NCBI GenBank assembly: GCA_946811695.1
Contig: OX328124.1
Location: 97,822,547-97,886,546, forward strand
Length of the DNA: 64,000 bases
Source of the DNA: Gonocerus acuteangulatus
Taxonomy: Eukaryota > Arthropoda > Insecta > Hemiptera > Coreidae
Direction: 5' to 3'
Part shown: piece after piece, positions 1-12,020 of the stretch
How positions within the stretch are numbered: position 1 is the stretch's first letter
Layout of the letters: the number at the start of each line of letters is the position of its first letter
Made by a program: the position numbers and the translations under genes
The notes under the pieces: generated by a model
The model's input: only the letters and a program-made list of their open reading frames with translations
The model's database searches: none
What the model was told of the DNA's origin: nothing

Positions 1-521
1 CCACCGAATAATTTCTGCCATAATTGTCGGTTTATTCAATACCCCTCTCTCCTGAATTTGGTTCATTGTATGCAGTCAAAACTCATTTTCTTGACTATTA
101 ATTAGGTCTAGACTAATACGTACATTACAATAAATTAACATTTTTTAAACACAAAAACCACATGATGAAGTTTTTCGGAATATTATATTAATGGTATAAC
201 AATAATCCGATTTCAATTTATAACTATTTAAATTTTTTTTTTTTGTTGTATTTTAACTTAATATCAATTAATTTTCTGGAAGAACGCAAAAATGTTTTTC
301 GAACTCTACGACCTAATAAATAGTTAAATAATGTTTTATGGTATGTAAATAACGATGGTGTAAATAGCGCTTCTATAAATAATTTATAGTTCTTAATTTT
401 GTACAAAAATCTACAAAATTTCGTTTTATGCTTTCTTCAAAATTTTGTTCTATTTAGCAATCAGGGAATAGTTGGGATTCGGCTTAAGAAAAACATCATT
501 ACGATTTTTGTAAAAAAATCT

Positions 522-572
522 ATATTCAGGATGTTTCGGCTACTCTTTGGTAGCCTTCGTCAGCTAAAATGA
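522..572 (-). ncRNA. hammerhead ribozyme motif, opposed arm
   Basis: Minus-strand CTGACGA (557-563), stem II with GGCTACC and GAGTAGCC, and GAAAC (533-537). The following CATC has lost the palindromic stem III seen in the other arm. Confidence 0.5.
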
Positions 573-804
573 CAAAAAAAAAATAAATTAATACAAAGAA
601 AAAAGGTTATAAGTAAGATATGTGACAGGTCTATAAATACAATTCAACTTATTAAAAAAGAACAATTTGTTGTTAAATTATTAGAAGACGTTGAAACAAC
701 AAATTGTTCTTTTATAATAAGTTGAATTGTATTTATAGACGTGTCACTTATCTTACTTATAACCCTTTTTTCTTTGTATTAATTTCTGTTTTTTTTTTCT
801 TTTG

Positions 805-856
805 TCATTTTAGCTGACGAAGGCTACCAAAGAGTAGCCGAAACGTCCTCAATATT
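805..856 (+). ncRNA. hammerhead ribozyme motif in fold-back arm
   Basis: CTGACGA at 814-820, a perfect 6-bp stem II (GGCTAC/GTAGCC, loop CAAAGA), GAAA at 840-843 and CGTC at 844-847. Stem I is weak (G-C, then a mismatch, then T-A pairs). Confidence 0.6.
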
Positions 857-1455
857 GATTTGTTTTACAAAAATCGTATTGAGGTTTTTCTTTAGCTGAA
901 TCCCAACTATTCCCTGATTGCTTATAATTTATTACAAAAAAAAAAGTGTTGTGCCAAAAAAAGTTGTTAAGATGTTTTATGAGTTTCTATTTTTATATGT
1001 CCCATAAATGTTTAATATTCCTCCAAAATACATGTTAGTACATAGCTTTTTTATTGCTATTTTTTCTTTATATTTATTTACTGCATGTATCCAGAAAATG
1101 ATTTAAATTCTTTTCAACTATTAATATCTTTACCATTGCCACTAATTAGTGGCTAATTGATATTAATTGATTCTTGAAGCATTATGCATTTTTATGTTGC
1201 AGAAGTTTAAAACTGATTTAGTAAACACCATTCTTCAATAAATGTTATATGCTCTACATGATACTAGTCGAGTTGACGTCCCTTCAGAAGTCAGTCTATA
1301 CGAAGACCTGCCTCTAGAAAGTTCTTTAAGGTTAAACCTGTAATTAATTATTTTAAATGCTCCTCAAGAGGCATCATTAAGCTGTGAAACATGCTAAAAA
1401 TACTAAAATGAATATAGAAGAAAAGTGTGCAGTAAATGATTTTTTTGCCACAAAT

Positions 1456-1943
1456 AAATACACAGTGATAAATAGGGTCACTGTATTATAATATAACTTA
1501 AAACAGGAAATTCAGCACTAACCTTCTCGCGAGTTCTTGCTTTAGTGTTACGAGCACGATAAGGAATCTTATTACATAAATACACAGTGATAAATAGGGT
1601 CACTATATTATAATATAACTTAAAACAGGAAATGTAGCACTAACCTTCTCGCGAGTTCTTGCTTTAGTGTTATGAGCACGATAAGGAATCTTATTACATA
1701 AATACACAGTGATAAATAGGGTCACTATATTATAATATAACTAAAAACAGGAAATGCAGCACTAACCTTCTCGCGAGTTCTTGCTTAAGTGTTACAAGCA
1801 CGATAAGGAATCTTGTTACATAAATACACAGTGATAAATAGGGCCACTATATTATAATATAACTTAAAACAGGAAATGCAGCACTAACCTTCTCGCGAGT
1901 TCTTGCTTTAGTGTTACGAGCACGATAAGGAATCTTATTACAT
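1456..1943. repeat. 122-bp tandem repeat, 4 units
   Basis: CACAGTGATA recurs at 1,461, 1,583, 1,705 and 1,827, an exact 122-bp period. Units differ by only a few substitutions. Each holds TTCTCGCGAGTTCTTGC and ACGAGCACGATAAGG. Confidence 0.95.
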
Positions 1944-3395
1944 AAATACATTCCATGCAGGAAAATAAATTATTTATCCGAACAATTGAAACTTGCCAAT
2001 ATGTAAATTTTACAACAGACACTTAAGCAATGGACTCGACTCCCGAGAACAATTCTAATAAAGCTCTAATGAAAATTGTTTTAGAAGACTTCATTCAACA
2101 GTATTTTAAAGTTCCCTCCACTTAATCGATCTTCCACTTGAAGACTTTCAAAAGTTCAATAATTAATTTTTCAACCCTAACTAGACAGAAACTTATATAT
2201 AAAACAATAATTATGAAGGGTAAGTAGTTCAGTTTGGGGCCTCAGCTCTTGGCATAATTGGACCTCAAAAGATGTAAAGTTTAATTTCATCTCTCCAGGT
2301 AAACTTTTTAAACTGTGTTAAACTAAAATAATAAGTCTTTCCAACTAAATTGTTTTATTTGAGATGTTAACTAATACTAACTAAAAAAAAATAGAATAAT
2401 AGAAATTAAAACAATCCAATTTAATGTACAGAACCCCTCTGCTCAACTCGTTACATTCCTCTAAAAACGAAATACTTATTGACACACTGCAAACGACAAG
2501 AAACTTTAGTCTTCCGCACGAAATACACCCATTATTCGCTAAACGCAGCCATTTCATCACTAAATTAATTAATTATTAAATAATCTAAATAATCCTACTA
2601 AAATATATGAGTGCAGTACATATAACTTATTGGGGATTTCCCAATATTAAATGAATTTAGAAGAAATAGGCTCAATATATCAAACCAAGATGAATATAAT
2701 ATTTGCTTACCTCAATGGTGATAATTGGGCGTGATTGCATGGATTTCTTAGAGAAGCATACCTGTACAGGAAATTAGTTGTATGGGAGTTTAATTTTTAA
2801 GTGGAAACACGCAGATATCCATTGTGGAGTTTTTTTGTTTGTTTTTGTGTTTTGTGAATATTGTAATATTACTGTTAAATATAACCAACCATCCATTCAA
2901 TTATCTAAATGATATCTTGTACACAAAAAAAGTAACTTATTTCTAAACTATAATATCCTTTCTATTTTTTTTCTCTGTTTTATGAGTCAATAGGCGAATA
3001 ATTATTTAGGGATAGAACGATGCACGATTTTAAATAGAAATATACTTTCCTTGTAATGGGTACATATTGCTTCAATTTCTCATTGCAAAAGATATTTTTA
3101 TATTAAAAAGATATGGTAGTAACCATCGATCATATAATGATGTAGCAACTTACAAGCGAATCAGTTCTTCAGTGCACCTTCTTAGAGCCCTGAGATAAAG
3201 GCTTAAAAAAATGAAGCCTAAGCGTTGACTCAATTATACGTTCATTTTTTGTTAAAAAATATGGTTTTATTCAATTATTATGTCCATATCCCGGTTATTT
3301 CCACTCAAATATTATATGTAAAATTATACTGAAAAGAAGATAACTAAAAAGCATACGTACTAATGATGCGCAACTAATGACTTTGCTGCTACTAC
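1944..3395. other. no feature seen
   Basis: AT-rich, unique-looking sequence without recognisable element or open frame. Confidence 0.5.
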
Positions 3396-3398
3396 TTA

Positions 3399-3526
3399 GG
3401 GTGCGTTTACATCTGACACTTCTCTTATGAAAAATATCTCAGGTGTCAGACAGACAATTATAATAATTATTATAACCAACACCTGAGATATATTTCCTGC
3501 GAGAAGCGTCAGATCTAAACCCACCC
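3399..3526. mobile_element. 128-bp MITE with TTA duplications
   Basis: Ends GGGTGCGTTTACATCTGAC and its near-complement; TTA on both sides suggests PIF/Harbinger type. Inner arms share ATATCTCAGGTGTC. Confidence 0.65.
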
Positions 3527-3589
3527 TTATGGCTAATGATAGAAATATATATCTTGGATATAAATTTTTTTCTTTAGTTACAATTTCTG

Positions 3590-3631
3590 CCTGACATAAA
3601 TATCCTGCAATAACTCAGATGTAAACACACC
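3590..3631. mobile_element. right-end remnant of the same MITE
   Basis: CAGATGTAAACACACCC matches the right terminus of the MITE at 3,399-3,526. Confidence 0.4.
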
Positions 3632-4145
3632 CTTTTATACACACTCTTTTCTCCGTGAAAAAGGCCTGATATCTCCTTTATTAAAACAAACAATTTTATT
3701 TGGTACAATAAAAACTCAAAAAGGCTCAACAAAAAGACAAGAATTTGTTTTCAGGTCAAACATTTTGGAATTTATAGGAACAAAATATCCTGGTATAAGT
3801 CTATGTTATATTCCGGACATTCTCCGTGATACAAAAGATACTGGAATATAGATCTCAGTATTATGGGAATACATCTCACCAAATTATTGTCCAATAAAAT
3901 GGATCTGGGAAGCAGAATGCCTTAAATTGCACGGTCCAGTAGGAAATCATCGTGCCATACCCCTTCCGTCCAGCCGATCCAGAACCAGGGCACGCTGGAG
4001 GAAGGATCGCCTCACGTTGGAATTCCACTGGAGAATATTCACTTTTATGAAATTCCTTGAGTGGAGATCTCCTTCCAGCTCCATTATCTTCCAACTCCAA
4101 TACCTCATTCTACCTCAAGAACTCTCGTCTTCGAATCTACTCCAC

Positions 4146-4258
4146 TTAATACTTCACAGCTCACCTTAATAGATCCATAAATCGAACGATTCAAGAGATA
4201 AATACTTCACTGCTCACCTTTAACAGGTCCATTAATTGAACGATTCAAGAGATAAATG
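4146..4258. repeat. 57-bp imperfect tandem duplication
   Basis: AATACTTCACAGCTCACC ... GAACGATTCAAGAGATA occurs twice back to back with small changes. Confidence 0.8.
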
Positions 4259-4259
4259 G

Positions 4260-7029
4260 AACAGGAGGACAGTACATTCTGCAAAACATTCAAATCTCTT
4301 CGAACTTGGAAACCTTGCCTAAAAATTTATTTTAATGAGTGATGTGAAAATTTAAACATCCCATAATATTTGTAGTTAAAAGTAGCAATTAGATTGTCAA
4401 CAAATTATCCAATGTAAAGAACCTTTTAATATTTTCATTATCTAAAAACTATTTTATACTTTAAAATATAACCAGCTCTTGAATTATACTATCTCTAGTA
4501 TTTTTGTTGGCTATTTCAATTGTAATTTATTTTTCTATTAGGCTGGTCTTGTTATGCTGGTATTATTTATAATTTTGATCTCAATAATTTTTTTTTCTAC
4601 TCAATTTAACATATCATTAAATCATACAATGAAAGACCTAGATACATATAAGCGGAGAAGGTTTTAAAAAAAGTACAAATCTTCGCAGCCAAATGTTTTC
4701 TAATGTTCCTCTCAAAAGCCAATTAATTCATTTTATTTTGACAACAAGATTGTAATTTTCTTGCTTTCTCTTTTTTTATGATTGACATATCGTCCCTACC
4801 ATGTCAAACTATTGAATATGAAAATCGGAGTGAACTAGCGAACGAACATATTTGATCCATTGACGTAGTAATATATTGAAAAATGGTCTTATTCCACGCT
4901 TCATTTTTAAAGACTATTCTAAAGGGGTTTGAGTTCTGACAATTTTCGACAATCCGTGTCGTCCACAATACAAGAGCAAAGTCTTGAATCAGGAAAACAA
5001 AATTTTTCATATTCGATTGTTTGGCATGGTAGGAACGATATGTAATGTGGACTAGAGTGTACATTTCGAGGCCTACCTTCGCAATGGGTATGTGTTACTT
5101 TACAGTGTTAAATGATAATGTCCTTACTCTCCTTTGCTCATTCTGTTTTATGAATTAACAACAGGCAACGAATTTTGATTTTTTTAAAATCACATTAAGA
5201 ATTGACTGAAGCTAAAACTGTTTGACATCCAAATCCTGCTACCTCTATGCAAGAAAGTTCTTCTTAACCTGCTCTTAAATTCCTAAATCAGACTCCTACG
5301 CCTAAAACAACGTCTTTAGGAAAATTGCACTGGACACTCCAGGCGTGACAGCAGAAGCTTGTTTATCCATGGTTGACACGCCTGGTAAGTCGTGGGCACT
5401 GAAAGTGTTTACAACACTTTCTACTTATCCAAATATTCTGTTCTACACTTTGATAATTCGAGTATGTTTCCCCTATTCCTATAGGAAGGAAAAACTTGTT
5501 TCCCACGTCAAAAGCATTAAGAAACCGCATTACAAAATAACCAATTATTCAAAATATTAAATTTGATGGCACGTACCTTTGTGGAAAGAATATGGATATT
5601 AAAATGTTAAAGTGTACAATTCCCTTTGCCTGGTAACGGTAACTTCAGAAGTGTTGGATTCGTTCGATTTCTTTTAGTTCAGTTTCAATTATACGCCATT
5701 GTTCTAATGTATTTTATCTGTTATTATTAAGAATTCACAATGTATTTCTTTATTTATATTATTTTTTTTTTTAATTACTACTAGAAATGTATCTGTATAA
5801 TTGTTTCGAGCACATCACCTTAGTTGCGGGTGCTCATAAATAAATGAATTTAAAAAAAAAAAAAAATCAATTATACGCTTTCGAAATATGTATTTACAAC
5901 TATTATGAAACATATGAGACCTTAACATTGGAAGACATTTTTTTTCCTGATGTTTAAATTTCTCATTTTCTGGAGTGAGGAGTATCGCACTAAAATGAGG
6001 CGGGAATGAGGTTTTTGCGCGGGAACCATGTGTTCAATCGTTAATCTTCTGACGAGGGAACACGATTAATATCTTACACCCTAATTGTCGAACTTCCCCC
6101 CCCCCCTCAGTCTCCATCAACAAATCACTTTTTTCTACTTTCTCTTTCCAAATGATGGATTGTCTTGTTTTTCATTAATTTAGCTTTCGTCCATTACTGC
6201 GTGACTTAAACATATTTATTAACTACTCTATAGCTTTAACTAGCTTATAGATAGCGAGAAACTGTATTTTTGTTATAACGTTTTGTAGGGAGTCAGAATA
6301 TTCATATTAGAAAGGTTATCAAGAATTTAAATGTCCTTTTTTAACGAAAAAAGTATATTAAGTCTTCTTGACATTGATTTAGCTGGACGATGGTTGTACT
6401 GCATCAAAATAGGAAAATCAACAGTTAATGGTTTTCCTATTTAGGGCATTAAGTATGTATTGAAAAGAATTTAAAAAAAACTTACAATAACAAAAGAAAA
6501 GATAAATTATTAATTAAACTAAAATAATATTAGAATAATATTATCATTTGTAATTCTAAATATCGAATGCATCAATAACTTAAGGGTATCCGAAACGTTT
6601 TATAGCTAAATTTCTCTCATTTAACAATTTTGAAAGATAGATGAAATCCTAAAGACAACAAAAAAAAAACCATCAATGAAGCACTGAACAGTTCTTCCTA
6701 CTATATAGTTTTACGTAGAATCAACAATATAAAAGTTTGTTCATTCGAAGAAATTGTCCCATAGACTATAAATCATAGAAAAATTAATTTCGTTCATGGC
6801 CTTCTGCTCGAATTCAGGAACATAAATATGCTTTAGGTCCACGCGACAAACCTATGTAATGTACTTTATAACATACCGTCTTCTTTTTCAAACATGGCCA
6901 CCGCGCATGGGCAAACGCCAGCGGACACTTTTTTCCAGTTTAGTCATCGCTAAAGAATATTTATGCTAAAAGAATAATATCATTTCCTTGATAGCATTTA
7001 TAACATTTCGTTGGTAAACATTTAATAAC
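4260..7029. other. no gene seen
   Basis: AT-rich with scattered homopolymers; one possible retroposon tail near 5,800. The frames at 4,804 (minus) and 5,345 (plus) lack recognisable motifs. Confidence 0.45.
5770..5860 (+). repeat. retroposon-like 3' tail
   Basis: GAGCACATCACCTTAGTTGC with a small stem (GAGCAC/GTGCTC), then ATAAATAAATG and an A-run, as at the 3' end of a LINE. No body recognised upstream. Confidence 0.35.
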
Positions 7030-7850
7030 TAACAATCGGGTGCCACAACACTTGAAGTACCCGGGCCTCTGCTATCATCTTTGAACATTCTTCTCGGTCA
7101 AGAGCCCCTAGCCACTTCTGAACTCCGTGCATGTGTAAATCATCCTCGAGGTAACTTAGCTATCATAGCCAAGGTCTTCCTCTCCATCTAGCTACTTTTT
7201 TTGAGCCATTCAACATATTTCTTGGTTGTCTATCCATCTCCATCCTTTCAACATGGCCCAGCAATCTTAACCTGCCTTTCTTATAATGCAGAGGATATCG
7301 GGTGTGCCAGACAATTCCTTTAGTTCGGCCTTACTCCGAACCCTATTTTGCTTTTTCACGACTCAAATTATCTTTCTATGGAACCTCCGCTCCCGAACTT
7401 GTAATGTTTTCCTATTTCGCTTGATCCAAGTCCAAAGCTCGCTGGTATACATTGGAACAGGCCATGTGTTATATATCACCAGTTTGGTTTTTCTCATGAT
7501 GTACATGAACTGGAGAAACTTTTGCAGAGCATAGAAGCATTTGGTTCGTACTCCCATTCTGGCATTAATGTCTGTTTCTATGTAATTCCTTCTTGTCAAT
7601 ACACCTACTAGGTACTTGCGTGCAGCTTGGAAACGAGAACTCTCCCAATTGAACAGGTTCTCCCTCCGCCCATCTTCTCCGGGATGTTTTTAAATAATTA
7701 ATTTTTCCTTACTGATTTGGAGCCCGAGGCCCATCTTGACCCGTGCAAACTCCACAACTGCCCAGCCAATGCTTTCATAGATCTGCCAGTTATGACGTCA
7801 TCAGCATAGGCTTTGTGCTGGATTAGGCAATTGTACCATCTGGGATTGTT
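7030..7850 (-). pseudogene. non-LTR retrotransposon polymerase fragment
   Basis: Read on the minus strand, the region gives AYADDVITGRSMKALAG (RT catalytic YADD box, near 7,800), then after frame breaks ETDINARMGVRTKCFYALQK, then KTKLVIYNTWPVPMYTSELW and TWIKRNRKTLQVRERRF, then a C-terminal piece EDDLHMHGVQKWLGALDREE. This order (YADD, INARI..YYAL, KLRIYKT..P.LTYGSETWT, RWL..DR..W) is that of insect RTE/jockey-like LINE polymerases. Several stops and frameshifts mean it is dead; no 5' end or tail could be defined. Confidence 0.75.
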
Positions 7851-8327
7851 CTGTGATTCTCCAACACTTTGCGAACAACATTCTTCTCAAGACTATTTTT
7901 ATACTGCGGATCGACGGCTCTAACACACCAATTATTCACAAACATCCATCCGAACCTATTACTGTTTTTTGGAGGTTGTCCATTAAAAACAAGTTGTAAA
8001 CATTAAAGACAGAAAATAGAAACAGTACAATGATCTTAATTTTAAAACTAAAATCTAAAACTTAATTTTACGTTCACCAGACAAGAGAAACATCAAAACA
8101 ATCTGGTAAAAAAAAAAATTCGAAACTATCACTAATAAGCAGACTTGCATTATGGAATGAGGGAAAACTAAACAAATTCCTTAAAATGGCGTCTTTTATA
8201 ACCAAAAACTACTGTACTATTTGGTTTTTACTACATTAGCATCAAGTGTGGGACTCTCAATGGTAAATTGGATAGCAGATGAGAAACATGCATAAGTAGA
8301 TGCGGGTCCATGCGCCGATTAAAAAAA

Positions 8328-8417
8328 GCCGGCTTGCTGAAAACATTCTTTGCACCCCCATGAATTTTTACCCGGCACTAATGATCTGGAAGTAGAGCGC
8401 CGTAAAAAAAAAAGAAA
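8328..8417 (+). mobile_element. tRNA-derived SINE (type 1), decayed 3' end
   Basis: CGGCTTGCTG, GGCACTAATGATCTGGAAG and GAGCGCCGT plus A-tail match the family tail with many changes. Confidence 0.5.
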
Positions 8418-8419
8418 TA

Positions 8420-9330
8420 AATATTTCTATGAAATATGAAAGAGTAAAGTTTGAGCCTCCAATATAAATCTAATAAGACTTATTCCTGCCTTACAACCCG
8501 AACGAAAAAATTCTCTGGTAGGTGTAATCTTTAGTAACGTTGGTGTCAATTCAGTTTGCTATTTCTGGATTTTATTTTATTTATAATGTTATCGATCTAT
8601 CAATGCCGTTACTAAACAACCTTGCACATCATTATTTTTATTATTACTTCATGCCCATCATATTTAGAATATATTATATTTAATTAGACCAACAATAAGT
8701 ATTAATAACAGACCGGATGCGAGTTTTGAGTGAATATGTAATCCCTCGAAGCTGGCAATACAGGAGGCCCTTCCATCGTCTCCTGTCAGCTGAGGAATTC
8801 AAATTAAAATTTAATTGTGCTCAGCCAATCCCGTTCCATCTGGCAAACGCGTCCCAAAACAATAGTCCTGACCTCAAAGCGATCAGCTCCTCTTGTTCGC
8901 GGACAGATCGATCATTCGAATATCCATATTATCAGTCGTAAATTACGCTGCCTGCCTTCCAATTCCCAGGCCTGCTCATTATATTGCCCATTTCATTTAC
9001 ACTTAAGGAACAATATTTGAGTGATTATTGGTTACGTCTCTATTATTATTAAGTTTCATTTTTCACAAGCCAAATAGAGTAGTATTAATATAATGTTTCA
9101 TTGTTTCACGTTTTACGACTTATATGCCCCCTAATTGGATTAATACAGAAATATAAATTGTACAACTTTTGTTTGCTTATGTCATTTAACTTTTTGACAA
9201 GTTTCATTGAGGTAGTTCTATGCCTGAAAATTTCGTTTTTTTAAAGAAAATTTGAATCCTGTTTTCCCACCATCTTTGCATTTTTTTAACGGCTTTATAC
9301 ATATATATTTCTTTCGATGGCAGGAGTTCT
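8420..9330. other. intergenic or intronic; less AT-rich block at 8,710-8,990
   Basis: The block at 8,710-8,990 is clearly richer in G+C than its surroundings and not repeated here. I see no splice sites or protein motif. Confidence 0.4.
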
Positions 9331-9380
9331 ATAAAGTAGAACACCATTCGTTCCGTTCGACTGCTTTATTTAAAATCTTT

Positions 9381-9421
9381 GGCCGACATGTTTCGTGCTA
9401 TATTCGCACCTCATCAGGGGC
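9381..9421 (-). ncRNA. hammerhead ribozyme motif, opposed arm
   Basis: Minus-strand CTGATGAG, a 4-bp stem II GTGC/GCAC, GAAACATGTC, and stem I GCCC with GGCC (one mismatch). The same core as the plus-strand copy 50 bp away. Confidence 0.65.
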
Positions 9422-9469
9422 TTTCTTTGTATGGAAGTCCTTTCCTCGTGTTCTCCTGATGCCCTGAAA

Positions 9470-9510
9470 GCCCCTGATGAGGTGTGAAAAAAGCGCGAAA
9501 CATGTCGGGC
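9470..9510 (+). ncRNA. hammerhead ribozyme motif
   Basis: Stem I GCCC (9,470-9,473) pairs perfectly with GGGC (9,507-9,510). CTGATGA lies at 9,474-9,480, GAAA at 9,497-9,500, then CATGTC with the palindromic minimal stem III and GTC cleavage triplet. Stem II (GGTGTG...GCGC) is mutated and weak in this copy. Confidence 0.62.
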
Positions 9511-9563
9511 AAAGATTTTAAATAAAGTAGTTAAACGGAATGAATTGTGTACTACTTTATGGA

Positions 9564-9652
9564 TTATATATATATATATATATATATATAAAATCTAATA
9601 AGGAATTTTTAAACTGGCTAATTAGTTTGATACATTTTGTTAAATGAAAACA

Positions 9653-9702
<50 letters not shown>
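9564..9702. repeat. two (AT)n tracts
   Basis: 9,564-9,590 and 9,655-9,702, directly beside the Penelope fold-back. Confidence 0.95.
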
Positions 9703-9706
<4 letters not shown>

Positions 9707-11433
9707 TTAAATAAAAACATTCATCCCAAAATAATAAACGTATATTTACCAGAAAGTAGGGATTTCTATCACCTGATGTATTTTGACAGAATTAAAAGCA
9801 AATATTGTTTTATATTCCCACTGAAAACGTCCCCCTGCTCGTTTATTTAGCTGATTACCAACGTCTTTATCGGGTTTTGTCGGTGACCAGTGTATTTTAA
9901 AAGCTCATCAACCCATTGTAGCTTTCGTTCACAGACATGGAATTAAAATGTAAAACCAGTTGACGTGAAAAACTGTTTCTAAAATAATAATTCTATAAAA
10001 AATATAAGTAACAAGTTACGACACGAATTATAGAAAGATGTTGTACTTATTACTGCCAATAAAAAAAAGAAGAATAAAGAAGGGAAGAAGGGTTAAAGTG
10101 TATCGAGATAAAGCTGTATTGTTATTATTATTATTTATAACCTAAGTTAATTAATTTTAATTTGTGAAAATCATGTTAATGTATAAACTTTTTTTAGACA
10201 GTAAGTCGAGTGTAACATTTGGAACTGGTATGTGGTCGCCAGTCTCAAGTCTTGACTGCTACTGTTTCGGCACAACATTTTGGCAACCCCAGGTGTCGGA
10301 TACAACAATAATGACAACCTGACACCTGAGATATATTTCCTGCAAGAAGTGTCAGATGTAAACGCACCCTAAGAATGCTTTCGTCCTCTGCAATATATGA
10401 TCAAAATAACTTCTTCTCATATTTTTCGGTTTAAATTCGGACAGGCACTTGTTGCATTTTAGCGCGATTCCCCCCTTCCTCTATAGGAAAACTTGTTTAT
10501 GATACAGACTCGAAAACGCAGTCGGGTACTGACGACGAGAACATTTCACGTTACAATACACGTAGACCACGAAAATAAACGTGGTGCAATTTGGTATATA
10601 CATATATAAAATGGGTGTGTCGCTTTCTAATTTCCCTAAAAATAGTCCAATTTTATTGAAATTAGATTGATATTTTGTAAAATATCTTGAAAAGAGTTTG
10701 GAAATCTTGGTATTTGAACACACGATAAGGTTACAATAACGGTTCTTTCTTTAATAATAATTCATTATATTGCACTAGTATTTCTAAAGAGACACAACTC
10801 AAACACGGTTTTATTCACACCGTCATAGTTATGACTAAGAAAGACATGGTAAATATATCTTTAGCAACCATCAAAACTGTATGTACCAAGCTTCAGAACT
10901 TGTGCACCAGAGGGCACTTGGACGTAGCACCCTTCCAGTCTTAATCCTAAGACCCCTACATAGGCAAGAGTGACACATTTTCAGTTGAGTTTTATTTTGA
11001 GTTTTGTCACTTTAGAAATACTAGTGCGATATTATCTAACTATGTAACTTTATCTCTTACTTTACGCTCTTTTTCCACGAATATCACTAGAAACTCTGAT
11101 GTGGTGGGTGGATTCTTTTCTATATTTGTGCCAAATTTTATCAAATTAGGACCATTCTGTTGAGGGTTGTCTCGAAACAAATAGTATTGGCAAACATATG
11201 TATATACCTAGTAATAAGTTGTAAAGGCTCAGGTTTTTCGTTACCCAGGGGTAATGAAACTTCAACTTTTTTTCAGCAATTCTAAACAGAATCAATTGGT
11301 TTGGTAGAGGGGACAAAAACACGCTAATAAAAGAATTGTGAAATACACACACAGAAAGCAATAAATTAAAACAACAGCCATTCATTGGAATACAAGGGTG
11401 GGGCCATGGCCTAGTTTTTTTTGTAATTATACT
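9703..11433. other. no gene seen
   Basis: Holds one partial MITE (10,289-10,371) and a (TTA)n run near 10,118; otherwise unremarkable. Confidence 0.5.
10289..10371. mobile_element. partial copy of the same MITE
   Basis: GACACCTGAGATATATTTCC and CAGATGTAAACGCACCCTAA match the right half; only a short piece of the left arm (AGGTGTCGG) remains. Confidence 0.6.
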
Positions 11434-11650
11434 GCCAGGGTCATTAGCACCAACGACCAACTCTGCCAGGGTCATTAGCACCAACGACCAACTCTGCCAG
11501 GGTCATTAGCACCAACGACCAACTCTGCCAGGGTCATTAGCACCAACGACCAACTCTGCCACGGTCATTAGCACCAACGACCAACTCTGCCAGGGTCATC
11601 ACCACCAACGACCAACTCTGCCAGGGTCATTAGCACCAACGACCAACTCT
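11434..11650. repeat. 31-bp tandem repeat, 7 units
   Basis: GCCAGGGTCATTAGCACC recurs every 31 bp from 11,434 to 11,620 with rare changes. No spacers, so not a CRISPR. Confidence 0.95.
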
Positions 11651-12020
11651 TCTTAATATTTACATTGATTTCATTCGTCGTAAATGCAAACGTAAAGCAA
11701 ACAATGGACCTGAGAGCGAACAAATAATATCAAAATGTGTTTCTATTTTCTGTATGTATTGAACGGCACACCTACTATTGGTCTATTAACGCCAGGCTAT
11801 CTACAGGTTGCCACCCTTTGATAATAACAATAGCATGTGGTGGGTCACCCATTCGGGTACTGGCCACGCCCAACGTTGCTTTACTTCGGTGTTCAACGGG
11901 GACCGTTGCATTCAACGGCCGTTGGCGTTTTGATTCATTATTGTCAAATCAATCAAAATGATCTCCAAGGTTAGGATTACATAAAGAAAGAAATGTGCGG
12001 AGAATTTAATAATTAATTAA

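Larger units (their letters stand above)
457..921. mobile_element. Penelope-type fold-back copy
   Basis: Two arms of about 215 bp in inverted orientation, with a short centre near 675-690. Arms start GCAATCAGGGAATAGTTGGG and contain the motif of stem II plus GAAAC that defines a hammerhead core. The ends GTTGGGATTCGGCT recur in two other fold-backs of the window. There is no ORF. Head-to-head, truncated copies are typical of Penelope elements. Confidence 0.65.
9331..9560. mobile_element. Penelope-type fold-back copy, second family
   Basis: Inverted arms of about 90 bp begin ATAAAGTAG and share GATTTTAAATAAAG and CATGTCGG. Each arm carries a CTGATGA hammerhead core. The centre is about 50 bp. 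Confidence 0.65.

Noticed and set aside
11434..11650. CRISPR-like array
   Set aside because: Units are contiguous with no variable spacers, and the genome is eukaryotic.
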